In this document: positions 7,966-17,393 of the stretch, one piece after another | Layout of the letters: every line of letters starts with the position of its first letter | How positions within the stretch are numbered: the first letter of the stretch is position 1 | From: Streptosporangium sandarakinum | GTDB lineage: Bacteria > Actinomycetota > Actinomycetes > Streptosporangiales > Streptosporangiaceae | Reading direction: 5' to 3' | DNA length: 64,000 nucleotides | NCBI RefSeq assembly: GCF_013409935.1 | Contig: NZ_JACCCO010000003.1 | Location: 1,488,001-1,552,000 of the forward strand | The notes under the pieces: model-generated | Seen by the model: only the letters and a program-made list of their open reading frames with translations | Told to the model about the DNA's origin: nothing | Databases searched by the model: none | Translations under genes and position numbers: made by a program

Positions 7966-8112
7966 ATGAAGATCTCTCGTACCGCCGCCGTCATCGCCGC
8001 GCTGGCCTGCGCCTTCCTCCTCGGTCCCGGCACGGCCTCGGCCTCCGTCTCCGCTTCGGCCTCCGCCGGAGCCCAGCCGCTGGGCGGCGGCTGCGTCGGC
8101 CTGATCTGCTAG
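7966..8112 (+). CDS. Small secreted peptide with C-terminal Cys pair (48 aa)
   Basis: AAGGAG lies 5 bases before the ATG. Residues 1-28 form a Sec signal peptide (KISRT, a hydrophobic core, then GTASA as a likely cleavage site). The mature part is about 20 residues, Ser/Ala-rich, ending LGGGCVGLIC, with two Cys that could form a disulfide or be modified. It lies 54 bases after the peptide operon and 74 before a SARP/NB-ARC/TPR regulator. An extracellular signal sensed by that regulator, or a product exported by the upstream locus, are both possible. Confidence 0.7.
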   Translation: MKISRTAAVIAALACAFLLGPGTASASVSASASAGAQPLGGGCVGLIC

Positions 8113-8186
8113 CGACGACCGGGCGCCCGGCCTCCATAGACCAGGTGGGATGTCCATTTGCCAGGTGACTGTGGATAATCGCCTTC

Positions 8187-11171
8187 ATGCCAGCAGAGGT
8201 GGAATTCCGGCTCCTAGGCCCACTGGAAGTACGAGTCGGAGGGATGTCCCACCGCCTGGGCGGGCCACGGCAGGAGAGGCTGCTCGCCGCCCTGCTCCTC
8301 AACCCCGATCGCCTGGTCACGATGGACGTTCTCATCGACGTCCTGTGGGAGGAGAACCCGCCGGTCACCGCCCGCCGGCAGCTCCACAACGCGATCAATC
8401 TGCTGCGCAGAGGGCTGGACTCCGCGCATTTCCTCCTGTTCACCGAGCGTCACGGGTACGGCATCCGCACGAGCGGGGCGTTCCTCGACGTGGCGCTGTT
8501 CGAGCAGGGGGTCGACGACGCCCGCAGGCAGGCCAGGCAGGGTGAGCGCCCGCTGGCGATCCGCACGCTCTCCGCCGCGCTCGACCTGTGGCGGGGACCC
8601 GCGCTGGCCGGCCTGGCGGGGCAGGCCGTCGAGAACGCCGCCGCCAAGCTGAACGAGCAGCGGCTCGCCGCGCGCGAGACCCTGATCAGCCTGAGGCTCG
8701 CGGAGAGCGAGGGCACCGACCTGATCCCTGAGCTGACCGCCCTCGTCGCGGAGAACCCCTTACGCGAAAGCCTCCGCCACAAGCTGATCTTCGCCCTCTA
8801 CCGAGCCGGGCGGCAGTCGGAGGCACTGGCGGCCTACGAGGAGACCCGGGTGCTCCTCGCCGCGGAACTCGGCGTCGATCCCGGGCCCGACCTGCGCACG
8901 CTCCACTCCCAGATCCTCCGCAACGAGCTGGAGGCCGCCGCTCCCCAGCCGGAACCTCCGCCATCCGGTGACACCCTGCCGTACGAGATCCCCGACTTCA
9001 TCGGGCGGGCGAAGGAACTGGAGCGCCTGCTCGACCCCGCCGGCGGCACGAACGCCCCGACGGTGGTCATCACCTCCATCGACGGCATGCCGGGCGTGGG
9101 GAAGACCACCCTCGCGGTCAGGGCGGCCCACCTGCTGGCCGAGCGCTACCCGGACGGCCGCCTCTTCGTCGACCTGCACGGGCACACGCCGGGCCAGCGC
9201 CCGCTCGACCCGGCGGCCGCCCTCGACCTGCTGCTGCGCTCCATCCACATACCCCCGGAGCTCGTCCCCCACGACCTGGTGTCGCGCGCGGCCAGGTGGC
9301 GCTCCGAACTCGCGCACAAGCGCTTCCTCGTGGTGCTGGACAACGCCGAGAACGACGCCCAGGTCCGGCCGTTGCTCGCCGGAACCTCCGGCTCCTCCGT
9401 CCTGATCACGAGTCGCCGCAGGCTCACCGCCCTGGAGGGGGCCACGTCGCTCTCCCTCGACGTGCTGACGGACCCGGAGGCCCGAGAGCTGTTCCGGCGG
9501 ATCGCCGGGCACGAGCGCACCGAGGGCTTCGCCGACGAGGTCGGGAGGGTGGTGACGCTGTGCGGGTTCCTGCCGCTGGCCATCCGGATCGCGGCCTCCC
9601 GGTTCCGGCACCGTCCCGCCTGGACGCTCGCCTACCTCGTCAGGCGGCTGAGCGACGAACGGCACAGGCTGGCCGAGCTGTCCGCGGGCGACCGGAGCGT
9701 CATGGCCGCCTTCACCGTGTCCTACCGGCATCTCGGGCCCGCCCACCAGCGGGCCTTTCGGCTGCTGGGCCTGCACCCGGGGCCGGACTTCGACGAGTAC
9801 GGCCTGGCCGCGCTGATGGACGTCCCCGTCGCGGAGGCCACGGACGTGCTGGAGGACCTTCTCGACGTGCACCTGCTCATCCAGCACGACGCCGGCCGGT
9901 TCCACTTCCACGACCTGATCGCCCAGTACGCCAGAATGCGGGCCGAGCAGGAGGAGCCGGAGCAGGAGCGGGAGGCCGCCCGCCATCGCCTGGACGAATA
10001 CGTGCTCGACCTGGGCCTCGCGTGCGAGCGCCTGATCGACTCCGGCCGCCAGACGTCGGGAGTCGCGGCCGCCCCCACCTCCGCGCTGCCCGGCCTGTCC
10101 ACCCCGGAGGACGTGAAAGCGGTCATCGGCGCCGAGCACCGCACCATCGCGGCGGTCACCGCGGGTGCGGGGCCACAGGCGTGTCGGCTCGCGGCCGTCC
10201 TCGGCCCGCTCCTGCTCGGACAGGGATACGCGGACGAGGCGCTGAGCTGCTACGGCCACGGCATCGAGGCGGCCCGCGCGGCAGGTCACCGTGAGGGCGA
10301 GGCCCTGCTCTGCCGCAGCCTGGGGCTCGCCTACATCAACCGCGGCCGGTTCCGGGACGCGCTGCGTACCTTCGGCGAGGGCCTGGCGATCGAGGAGGCG
10401 CGCGGGAACGCCCACGGCGCGGCCCGCATGCTGGCCAACATGGGGATCGCGCACATCCGGCTCGGCGAGTACGCCGAAGCGCTCTCCCATCTGCTCCGGG
10501 CCTCGCCCGCGATCGAGCGGCTCGGCACGCTCCGCGACCGCGCGGCGCTGCTCGGAAACCTCGGCGTCGTCTACACCTACCGCGGCCGCTACGAAGAGGC
10601 GGCCGACTGCCATCTGTCGGCTCTTGAACTGAACAGCACCCTGGGCAACCAGGCCGTCGAGGTCAACGGCCTGATGAACGTGGGCTGGGCCTACACGCGC
10701 GCGGGCCGCCTGGAGGAAGCCATGGACCACCTCCAGCGCGCGCTCACGCTCGGCGACCAGGTCGGCGCGAAGGAGGACGCGGGGCGCGCCATGTTCCTGC
10801 TGGCCGACTGCCTGCGCCGGCTCGGCCGCCACGAGCCGGCCCTGGAACAGGCCAGGGGCGCCCTCATCGCGGCCCGCGCCATGGGCAGTCAGGACATCGA
10901 GGGACATGCGCTCCTCATCCTCGGCCTGATCCACCACGACATGGGCGAGCTGAACCTGGCCGAGGAGTGCCTTGCCAGGACGCTGACCCTCGCCGGGAGC
11001 ACCGGCCAGAGCTTCAAGCAGGTCACGGCGCTGGACGGGCTCGGCAAGGTTGCGGCGTCCCGCGGTCACCGCGAGGTCGCGCTCACGCACTGGCGCGACG
11101 CCCTGGAGATCGCCGACCGCCTCGGCCTGCCGGCCGTGGACGAGCTCGAACGCCAGATCGCCGAGGCGTGA
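8187..11171 (+). CDS. AfsR/SARP-family regulator with NB-ARC and TPR domains
   Basis: A 994-residue regulator. Residues about 5-95 form an OmpR-type winged helix (LLGPLEVRVGG, RQERLLAALLL), then a bacterial transcriptional activator domain to about 250 (LAAELGVDPGPDLRTLHSQIL). A P-loop NTPase follows with Walker A GMPGVGKTTLA near residue 300. The C-terminal 350 residues are repeated TPR helices (MLANMGIAHIRLGEYAEAL and similar). SARPs activate secondary-metabolite operons. Placed directly after the peptide locus, it may control it. The start is the ATG at 8187. Confidence 0.93.
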   Translation: MPAEVEFRLLGPLEVRVGGMSHRLGGPRQERLLAALLLNPDRLVTMDVLIDVLWEENPPVTARRQLHNAINLLRRGLDSAHFLLFTERHGYGIRTSGAFLDVALFEQGVDDARRQARQGERPLAIRTLSAALDLWRGPALAGLAGQAVENAAAKLNEQRLAARETLISLRLAESEGTDLIPELTALVAENPLRESLRHKLIFALYRAGRQSEALAAYEETRVLLAAELGVDPGPDLRTLHSQILRNELEAAAPQPEPPPSGDTLPYEIPDFIGRAKELERLLDPAGGTNAPTVVITSIDGMPGVGKTTLAVRAAHLLAERYPDGRLFVDLHGHTPGQRPLDPAAALDLLLRSIHIPPELVPHDLVSRAARWRSELAHKRFLVVLDNAENDAQVRPLLAGTSGSSVLITSRRRLTALEGATSLSLDVLTDPEARELFRRIAGHERTEGFADEVGRVVTLCGFLPLAIRIAASRFRHRPAWTLAYLVRRLSDERHRLAELSAGDRSVMAAFTVSYRHLGPAHQRAFRLLGLHPGPDFDEYGLAALMDVPVAEATDVLEDLLDVHLLIQHDAGRFHFHDLIAQYARMRAEQEEPEQEREAARHRLDEYVLDLGLACERLIDSGRQTSGVAAAPTSALPGLSTPEDVKAVIGAEHRTIAAVTAGAGPQACRLAAVLGPLLLGQGYADEALSCYGHGIEAARAAGHREGEALLCRSLGLAYINRGRFRDALRTFGEGLAIEEARGNAHGAARMLANMGIAHIRLGEYAEALSHLLRASPAIERLGTLRDRAALLGNLGVVYTYRGRYEEAADCHLSALELNSTLGNQAVEVNGLMNVGWAYTRAGRLEEAMDHLQRALTLGDQVGAKEDAGRAMFLLADCLRRLGRHEPALEQARGALIAARAMGSQDIEGHALLILGLIHHDMGELNLAEECLARTLTLAGSTGQSFKQVTALDGLGKVAASRGHREVALTHWRDALEIADRLGLPAVDELERQIAEA

Positions 11172-11221
11172 TCGGACCCGGGCGCGTCACAGAATGCCTG
11201 CGAGGCGTCTCATCGAGGGGG

Positions 11222-12226
11222 TCAGGCCGGTCCCTGGCCGGTTCCCGGGCCGAATCGGCGCCGGTACTCCAACGGGGTGAGCCCGATCCTGCGGCGCATC
11301 AGCGCGCGCAGATTGGCGCCGGTGCCCAGTCCGCTGCGCCGCGCGACCGTCTCAAGGTGCGGCTCGCCCCGCTCGATCAGCCGGCACGCCAGGGCCAGCC
11401 GTTCCACGGTGAGCCATGCCAGTGGCGTGGTGCCCAGCTGTGCCCGGAAGCGGCGATGCAGTGTCGCCGGGCTGATCGAGGCGCGCGCTGCGAGGTCGGC
11501 CACCGTGAGCGGGGCGTCCAGGCGTTCCTGGGCCCAGGAGAGGACGGGAGCCAGGGACTCATCCGGCGCATCGGGCACGGGCCGCTCCACGAACTGCCGC
11601 TGCCCGCCGTCGCGGTGCGCGGCGAAGACGAGCCGCCGGCTCACCGAGTTGGCGACCTCCGCGCCATGGTCGCGGCGGACGATGTGCAGGCCCAGGTCGA
11701 GCGCGGCGGCGCTCCCCGCGGAGGTGAGGATGTCACCGTCGTCCACGAACAACACGTCTGTTTCGAGCCGGACGGAAGGGAAGCGGGCCCGGAAGGAATC
11801 CGCCCACTGCCAGTGCGCGGTGGCCCGGCGCCCGTCGAGGACCCCGGCCTCGGCCAGGGTGAAGGCGCCGCTGCAGAAGCCGACCAGGCGGGCGCCGCGC
11901 GCGTGCGCCCGCCGGATCGCATCGAGCACGGCGGCGCGGCGGGGCACCTCGACGTCGGGACGGTTGGGAACGATCAACGTATCCGCCGCTTCGGCCGCCT
12001 CCAGGCCGGCGACGCCGGCGAGCGTGAAGAACCCGTCCCGCATCGGCGTGCGCGGCTCGGGGGAACACAGGCGGAAGTCGTAGAGATCGCGCCCGAGCTC
12101 GGGCCTGCGCAGGCCGAAGACCTCGGTCGCGCAACCCAGCTCGAAGGGGTTGGAGTTCTCGTCCACGATCACGACGACCCGGTGCGGGACCGCCGCATGA
12201 GCGACATGCGAGGATTCTTGCGCCAT
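11222..12226 (-). CDS. GlxA-like AraC-family regulator with DJ-1/PfpI domain
   Basis: A 334-residue protein. The N-terminal 180 residues look like a DJ-1/PfpI sensor (VVVIVDENSNPFELGCATEVF, and FCSGAFTLAEAG with the nucleophile-elbow Cys). The C-terminal 100 residues are an AraC HTH pair (LTVADLAARASISPATLHRRF). The gene diverges from a cupin gene with only 34 bases between starts, so it probably controls that gene. Confidence 0.92.
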   Translation of the reverse strand: MAQESSHVAHAAVPHRVVVIVDENSNPFELGCATEVFGLRRPELGRDLYDFRLCSPEPRTPMRDGFFTLAGVAGLEAAEAADTLIVPNRPDVEVPRRAAVLDAIRRAHARGARLVGFCSGAFTLAEAGVLDGRRATAHWQWADSFRARFPSVRLETDVLFVDDGDILTSAGSAAALDLGLHIVRRDHGAEVANSVSRRLVFAAHRDGGQRQFVERPVPDAPDESLAPVLSWAQERLDAPLTVADLAARASISPATLHRRFRAQLGTTPLAWLTVERLALACRLIERGEPHLETVARRSGLGTGANLRALMRRRIGLTPLEYRRRFGPGTGQGPA

Positions 12227-12260
12227 GTGCTATTCCTAGCACTCCCGCCGGTCGTGCCCG

Positions 12261-12674
12261 ATGGGCCAGGATGCACTCGTGAGCAACGAACCCATCACCC
12301 TCGGCAAGGCCCTGGCCTCCTTCGACGCTCTGTGGAGCCCCCGCGTCGTCACACGCGTCAACGACTACGACGTACGCGTCGCCAAGGTCGAGGGCGAGCA
12401 CATCTGGCACGCCCACGACGACACCGACGAGTTCTTCCTGGTGCTCGACGGGGAACTGCGCATCTCCTTGCGCGAGCCCGGCGGGGAGCGCACGGTCCGG
12501 CTCCCGCGGGGGGCGGTGTTCACCGTCCCCCGCGGTGTGGAGCACAGGCCGTCCGCCCCCGCCGCGGCCGCGATCCTCATGTTCGAGCCCACCGGGACAC
12601 CGACGGTCGGCGACCGCCACGCCGAGATCCCCGATCACATCGACGCGACGACGGGGCACGCGCTCGACCTCTGA
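12261..12674 (+). CDS. Cupin-domain protein
   Basis: A 137-residue single-cupin protein. Motif 1 is visible as HAHDDTDEFFLVLDGEL and motif 2 as PRGAVFTVPRGVEHRP, giving the usual His/Glu metal ligands. Small cupins of this kind are often isomerases, dioxygenases or sensors; the substrate is unknown. It is divergent from the GlxA-like regulator gene at 11222-12226. Confidence 0.9.
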   Translation: MGQDALVSNEPITLGKALASFDALWSPRVVTRVNDYDVRVAKVEGEHIWHAHDDTDEFFLVLDGELRISLREPGGERTVRLPRGAVFTVPRGVEHRPSAPAAAAILMFEPTGTPTVGDRHAEIPDHIDATTGHALDL

Positions 12675-12795
12675 GGAGACCGACGAGAAGATCGGCGAAG
12701 AGATCGGTGAGGAGATCGGCGATGTGGACGGCCCCGGGCGGCGCCACCTGAGATCATCGCGCCGGTACGGAAACGTTCCGCGAGAGGCAGGAGGC

Positions 12796-13155
12796 GTGGC
12801 AGTGGCACGAGTACTGGTGGTCGGTCTCGACCCCGCCAGGATCCAGGGCTGGGACCCCGAGCCGGTCCAGGCGGCGATGGCACGCGGCCGGGCCCGTTTC
12901 GACGATCACGGCATCGAGGCCGACTGGTGCCTGGTGGCACTCGACGACGACCCCGAAGGGGCGATCGTGGAGGCGCTGATCCGCGAAGACCACGCCTGCG
13001 TGGTGATCGGGGGCGGCATCCGCAAGCATGAGCCGTTGCTCGAGTTCTTCGAGAGGGTGGTCAACCTGGTCCGGCGGCACGCGCCCGGCGCGGCCATCGC
13101 CTTCAGCGGCGGCCCCGAGGACTGCGCCGACGCGGCCCTGCGCTGGCTGCGCTAG
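12796..13155 (+). CDS. Conserved hypothetical protein (Rossmann-like)
   Basis: A 119-residue protein. GTG at 12796 is chosen because GGCAGGAGG lies just upstream and because coding character begins there (VARVLVVGLDP). Alternating strands and helices (ARVLVVGL, CLVALDDD, CVVIGGGI, AIAFSGG) suggest a small alpha/beta fold. No function recognised. Confidence 0.75.
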   Translation: MAVARVLVVGLDPARIQGWDPEPVQAAMARGRARFDDHGIEADWCLVALDDDPEGAIVEALIREDHACVVIGGGIRKHEPLLEFFERVVNLVRRHAPGAAIAFSGGPEDCADAALRWLR

Positions 13156-13226
13156 CGGAGGGCCGCGTCGGTTCGGCGTGGCGGAGCCAGGGCGTCAGGC
13201 CGCCGGCGGCGCCGGGGGCGGTGCGG

Positions 13227-13934
13227 TCACTCCTCGATGGCGCCGCCCACGGCCCGCAGGTGGTCGCGGAAGGTCAGCGAGGGGTTCTGCCGCCGCCCGG
13301 CGAGGAAGGCGCCGAAGCGCACCTGCTCGCGCAGGGTGTCGCCGCCGCGGATCCGCTCGGCCTGGCGCCGCTCGGTGTCACGGATCGTCTCGGCGAGGGT
13401 GAGGAGTTCCTCGGCGCGGTCCGCGGGGAGGAAGAGCACGCCGTCGTCGTCGCCCAGGACCAGGTCGCCGGGGCCCACCGTCCACTCGCCCACGTCCGCC
13501 GACGCGAGGGCGCCCGGGGGGCGCTCGTCCAGGCGCAGCGGGCCGGTGGGCAGGGCCCCCAGGCTGAAGACGGGCAGCCCGATCCGGTGGATGTCGGCGG
13601 TGTCGCGGTGCAGCCCCCAGATCACGATCCCGGCCAGCCCGGCGGCCTGCGCCTCCAGGACCACCAGGTCGCCGACGCACGCCTCGTCGAGGCGGCCGCC
13701 GTTGTCGGCCACCAGCACGTCGCCGGGTGCGGCCCGTTCGAACGCCTCCAGGAAGACGTCGACGCTGCCGGCGTGCCGGGCGGGGGTCACCCGCCCGGCC
13801 AGGCGGTCGCCGGGTGTCACGGCGCGCAGGGCCGCGGGCGCGCACCGTACCGGGACGCGGGCGCGGATGCAGGCGTCCGCCAGGTGGGCGGTGGTCAGAG
13901 CGGTGAACCGCTTGTGAAGTTCATGGTGGTCCAT
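13227..13934 (-). CDS. RraA-like family protein (possible oxaloacetate decarboxylase/aldolase)
   Basis: A 235-residue protein with the start placed at ATG 13934 behind a GAGAGAGGGAGAA ribosome-binding region. Typical RraA/HMG-aldolase stretches are visible: TAHLADAC, GDVLVADNGGRLDEACVGD, and GIVIWGLHRDTADI. Members are oxaloacetate decarboxylases, 4-hydroxy-4-methyl-2-oxoglutarate aldolases or RNase E regulators; in an actinomycete the enzyme role is likelier. No linked pathway genes. Confidence 0.88.
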   Translation of the reverse strand: MDHHELHKRFTALTTAHLADACIRARVPVRCAPAALRAVTPGDRLAGRVTPARHAGSVDVFLEAFERAAPGDVLVADNGGRLDEACVGDLVVLEAQAAGLAGIVIWGLHRDTADIHRIGLPVFSLGALPTGPLRLDERPPGALASADVGEWTVGPGDLVLGDDDGVLFLPADRAEELLTLAETIRDTERRQAERIRGGDTLREQVRFGAFLAGRRQNPSLTFRDHLRAVGGAIEE

Positions 13935-14029
13935 GGCCGTTCTCCCTCTCTCCGCCCGCCGCGCCATCGCCTGCCACGGCGTCACCCGGCGCGCCGTCGC
14001 CCGCCGCGCCCGTCGCCATCGAGACTGGC

Positions 14030-14070
14030 ACGGCCGGGGGCCGGGATCAATGAGCCCGGCCCCCGGCCGT
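14030..14070. terminator. Hairpin between secDF and the RraA-like gene
   Basis: ACGGCCGGGGGCCGGG and CCCGGCCCCCGGCCGT form a perfect 16-bp stem around a 9-base loop, 15 bases after the secDF stop. Confidence 0.75.
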
Positions 14071-14084
14071 TTCGGGTCTCCCGC

Positions 14085-16391
14085 CTACACCACGGCTCCG
14101 GTGCCCTCCCGGCGGGCGCGCGGCCGGGGCGCCTCGGGCGGCGGCTGCTCGTTGAGCCGTTCGAGCTCGATCGCCAGCGGGCCGGCCACGAACGACGAGG
14201 ACGCCGTGCCGACCACGATGCCGATGATGAGCGCGAGGGCGAAGTCACGCAGGGTGTCGCCGCCGAAGACGGCCAGCGCGACGAGGATGAACAGGGCGCC
14301 GAGCCCGGTGTTGACCGTGCGGGGGACGGTCTGCAGGATCGCGGAGTTGACGACGTCGGCGAAGCGGTCCCGCCGCCGGGCCTGCCACAGCTCCCTGACC
14401 CGGTCGAAGACCACCACCTTGTCGTTGATGGAGTAGCCGACGACGGTGAGCATGGCGGCCAGGAAGACCCCGTCGATGGGTTTGCCCAGCCAGGCGAAGA
14501 CACCGACGACCGCGGCGGTGTCCACGGCGAGGGCGATGACGGCGGCGGTGCCGAACGTCCAGCGGAACCTGACCGCCAGGTACAGCAGCTGGGCCGCCAG
14601 CGCCACGGCGAGCGCGATGACCGCGTTGCGGCGCAGCTCCTCGCCCAGGCTGGGGCCGATGAGCTCGTCGCGCTGCTTGGTCACCTCGCCGGCGTCGCGG
14701 TCCAGCGCCCGCTCGATTCCGGCCACGTCGTCGGCGCTGATCTGGCCGGTGCGTATGGAGATCGTGGTGCCGGAGGTGTGCACGACCGCAGCCGGGTGCC
14801 CGGCTTCGGCCACGGCCTGCCGGGCCGTCTCGGTGTTCACCGGTGCGGCAGAGGTGAACTCGACGAGCCGGCCGCCGGTGAACTCGATGCCGAGGTTCAG
14901 GCCGTGCAGGAGCGGTCCGGTGACGGCGAGGACCAAAGCGGTGGCGGCCAGGGCCAGCCAGAGTCTGCCGCGGGCCATGAGGCGCGGTTCGCGGCGGGTG
15001 ATCCAGGTCCGGACCCGGCCCTGGGTGGCCAGCCCGGACAGCCGGGGGCCGACCCTGCCGATGATCGGGTGGGCCAGGACGCGGGTGATGAGCATCGCCG
15101 AGATCAGCGAGGCCAGCACGCCGATGGCCAGGGTGACGCCGAAACCGCGCACCGGCCCGGAGGCCAGCCAGAACAGCAGCCCGGCGGCCAGCAGCGTGGT
15201 GATGTTGGAGTCGGCGATGGCGCTCCAGGCGTTCTTGAACCCCGCGTTCAGAGCCGCGCGCAGGCCGCGTCTCGGCGCGCGGGCGTACTCCTCGCGGGCC
15301 CGTTCGAACACCAGCACGTTGGCGTCGACCGCCATGCCGATGGCCAGCACGAATCCGGCCAGGCCGGGCAGTGTGAGCGTCGCGCCGAACGCCAGCAGCG
15401 CGGCGTAGGAGATGAGGCCGTAGGTGACGAGCGCGATGGCGGCCAGCAGCCCGGACAGCCGGTAGACGGTGACGATGAACAGCGCGGTGAGCAGGACGCC
15501 GGCGATGGCCGCTTCGGCGCTGGCCTCGATGGCCTCGGCGCCGAGGGTGGGGCCGACGGTGCGCTGCTCGATCAGGGCGAGGGGGACGGGCAGGGCGCCG
15601 CCCTTGATGAGCACCGCCAGGTCCTGCGCCTGCTGGTGGGTGAAGGAGCCGGTGATCTGGGTGGACCCGCCCGCGATGCCGGTACGGCAGGGCACGGTCG
15701 TGTCGACCTGGGGTGAGGAGATGATCTCCTTGTCCAGCACGATCGCGACGCGGCGCCGGTCGTCGCCCGGGTCGTGGCAGGCGGCCTCGCCGGTCAGCCG
15801 CTGCCAGGCGGCGGCGTCGCGGAAGTCGACGGTGACGAACCAGGCCGGTCCCTGCTGGAGGTCGTTGCGGGCGGAGGCGTCGCTCACCCCGTCCCCGGTG
15901 ATCGTGGCGGGGCCGAGCCGCAGCCGCCGCCCGGACTCGTCGGCCAGGACCTGCCCGTCCCCGGCCGCCCCGGAGCCTGGGTCGGCGCTGGGGTCGGCGC
16001 TGGGGCCGGCGCTGGGGCTGGGGCTGGGGTCGGGGTCGGCCTGGCCGAGCACCGGGTGGAAGGTGAGCTGCGCCGTCCTGCCGATGACCTGGGCGGCCTG
16101 GCGCGGGTCGAGCACGCCGGGCAGTTCGACGATGATCCGCCGCTCGCCGGAGCGGACCAGGGTGGGATCGACCACGCCGAGCGCGTCGGCGCGGCGGCGC
16201 AGCACGTCCAGGGCGCGGTCGGTGGCCTCGGCGTCGGCCTTGGCGGTGGGGGAGTCCCGGGTCTCGAAGACCAGCTGGGTGCCGCCACGCAGGTCCAGGC
16301 CCAGGCGTGGCGATTTGGTGACGGTGAGTAATACGGCGATGGCGACGATGACGAACGCCGCCACCGCGCGCCACAGGGGCGCACGTGACAT
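14085..16391 (-). CDS. secDF: Fused SecDF protein-export membrane protein
   Basis: A 768-residue fusion. The SecD half starts at MSRAPLWRAV, has a first TM helix, the RLGLDLRGGTQLVF motif, a periplasmic P1 domain containing a low-complexity Pro/Ser/Ala/Asp insert near residues 140-160, and the helix bundle GFVLAIGMAVDANVLVFERAREE. The SecF half follows with NLGIEFTGGRLVEF and TVVGYSINDKVVVFDRVRE. SecDF uses the proton gradient to complete Sec export. Actinomycetes often carry a fused copy in addition to the separate secD-secF pair; no yajC or ruvC lies nearby, so this is probably that extra copy. Confidence 0.95.
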   Translation of the reverse strand: MSRAPLWRAVAAFVIVAIAVLLTVTKSPRLGLDLRGGTQLVFETRDSPTAKADAEATDRALDVLRRRADALGVVDPTLVRSGERRIIVELPGVLDPRQAAQVIGRTAQLTFHPVLGQADPDPSPSPSAGPSADPSADPGSGAAGDGQVLADESGRRLRLGPATITGDGVSDASARNDLQQGPAWFVTVDFRDAAAWQRLTGEAACHDPGDDRRRVAIVLDKEIISSPQVDTTVPCRTGIAGGSTQITGSFTHQQAQDLAVLIKGGALPVPLALIEQRTVGPTLGAEAIEASAEAAIAGVLLTALFIVTVYRLSGLLAAIALVTYGLISYAALLAFGATLTLPGLAGFVLAIGMAVDANVLVFERAREEYARAPRRGLRAALNAGFKNAWSAIADSNITTLLAAGLLFWLASGPVRGFGVTLAIGVLASLISAMLITRVLAHPIIGRVGPRLSGLATQGRVRTWITRREPRLMARGRLWLALAATALVLAVTGPLLHGLNLGIEFTGGRLVEFTSAAPVNTETARQAVAEAGHPAAVVHTSGTTISIRTGQISADDVAGIERALDRDAGEVTKQRDELIGPSLGEELRRNAVIALAVALAAQLLYLAVRFRWTFGTAAVIALAVDTAAVVGVFAWLGKPIDGVFLAAMLTVVGYSINDKVVVFDRVRELWQARRRDRFADVVNSAILQTVPRTVNTGLGALFILVALAVFGGDTLRDFALALIIGIVVGTASSSFVAGPLAIELERLNEQPPPEAPRPRARREGTGAVV

Positions 16392-16425
16392 GGAAGCCTC
16401 CACGGGCTGTCGGGGAAAAGAGACG

Positions 16426-16782
16426 TCAGCGCGTCGTGGAGGGCGGTGCGCGGGCCGGGGCCCGGCGCGGGCGCGGCAGCGGCGCCGCCGGAGCGGGGCC
16501 GGCCGCGATGCCGGCCGGCCGCAGAGCGCCGCCCGGTTCCCAGACGGGCGGCAGGACGGCAGGCCACGCCGGCGGGGCGGGCGTGCCACGGGCGGGGTGC
16601 AGGCGCGGCAGAACCGGGTCCGCCCCGGCGTGGACGGCCGGATCCGCCGCGGCATGGAGGGCCGGGCCGCTCCACCAGGCCACCGGCGCCGCGTCGGCGG
16701 GCCGGTGGGCGTCACCGGGAGGCGGCAGGAGAACGAACGCCGACAGCAACAGGAGCAGGACGGCGGGCAGTCTGCTGCGCAC
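16426..16782 (-). CDS. Secreted proline-rich small protein
   Basis: A 118-residue frame starting at GTG 16782 with AGGAGGAG 6 bases upstream. A signal peptide is clear (MRSRLPAVLLLLLSAFVLL then PPPGDA). The remainder is Pro/Ala-rich with no recognised domain. It is 34 bases upstream of secDF and probably co-transcribed. The strong ribosome-binding site argues that it is real. Confidence 0.6.
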   Translation of the reverse strand: MRSRLPAVLLLLLSAFVLLPPPGDAHRPADAAPVAWWSGPALHAAADPAVHAGADPVLPRLHPARGTPAPPAWPAVLPPVWEPGGALRPAGIAAGPAPAAPLPRPRRAPARAPPSTTR

Positions 16783-16799
16783 GTCTCCTCCTGGCCGTC

Positions 16800-16826
16800 G
16801 GAAAGAAAAACGGAAAGAAAAAAGGG
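16800..16826. repeat. Purine-rich direct repeat
   Basis: GGAAAGAAAAA occurs twice in tandem, a rare A-rich tract in this GC-rich DNA. It lies 18 bases upstream of the secreted proline-rich gene and may be part of its promoter. Confidence 0.4.
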
Positions 16827-16852
16827 GGGTGTCGCGGCCACCGTACCCCGGC

Positions 16853-16945
16853 GCGTGCCCGCCCGCACCCGCGGTCCACGCGGCGGCCTCAGGAGAGGAG
16901 GATTCGGCGGACCGTGCCCGCCCGCACCCCCGCGGTGCACGCCGG
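16853..16945. repeat. Imperfect direct repeat, about 30 bp, two copies
   Basis: CGTGCCCGCCCGCACCC followed by GCGGT-CACGC occurs at about 16853 and again at about 16913, 60 bases apart. It sits in the region between the divergent small genes at 16782 and 17004. Confidence 0.5.
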
Positions 16946-17003
16946 AACGGAGCCGCAACGAATGGACATGCCTTTTCGCACCGTCTGGGCTATGGTCGGC
17001 CTC

Positions 17004-17393
17004 ATGACCAGGCCACGGCGCAGCACAGCGGGCGGGTCCGTCGCGGCCGTCGCCGTGATGGGCCTGGTTCTGCTGTCCCTGCTGCTGTCCGGCTCGCCCG
17101 GCGCCTGGAACGGCGGGGAGCCCGCCCACCGGGCAGGGCAGTCGTCCGGCCCGGTGTGGGGCGCGGGCACGTGGGACGACGCGCCCGCGAGCCTGCCGCC
17201 GCAGGCCGCCGGAGCCCGTGAGCACCACGTCCTGTCGCTGTGGCCGTCGCGCGGCGAGCGGCAGCAGGACGCCGCTCACCTGGCGCTGCTGCCGTCGCCG
17301 GGCCCGGACGCGGACCTGATCCGTGATCCGCAGCAGTTCGCGCACCGCATCGCGGGGTCGCGCAGCCCGCCGGCCCGGGCTTCCTCGATCTAG
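17004..17393 (+). CDS. Hypothetical single-TM protein
   Basis: The frame from ATG 17004 gives 129 residues. An Arg-rich N-terminus (MTRPRRS) is followed by a hydrophobic segment (AAVAVMGLVLLSLLLSG), so the product is a membrane-anchored or exported protein. Starts at 16962 and 16968 are possible. No domain recognised; the C-terminal part is low complexity. The stop codon abuts a 28-bp inverted repeat. Confidence 0.55.
   Translation: MTRPRRSTAGGSVAAVAVMGLVLLSLLLSGSPGAWNGGEPAHRAGQSSGPVWGAGTWDDAPASLPPQAAGAREHHVLSLWPSRGERQQDAAHLALLPSPGPDADLIRDPQQFAHRIAGSRSPPARASSI

Noticed and set aside
13221-15716. Long open frame (831 codons) on the + strand opposite the RraA-like and secDF genes
   Set aside because: It is a GC-bias shadow: repetitive Gly/Gln/Arg/Asp composition, no domain, and both real genes on the other strand have clear family motifs.
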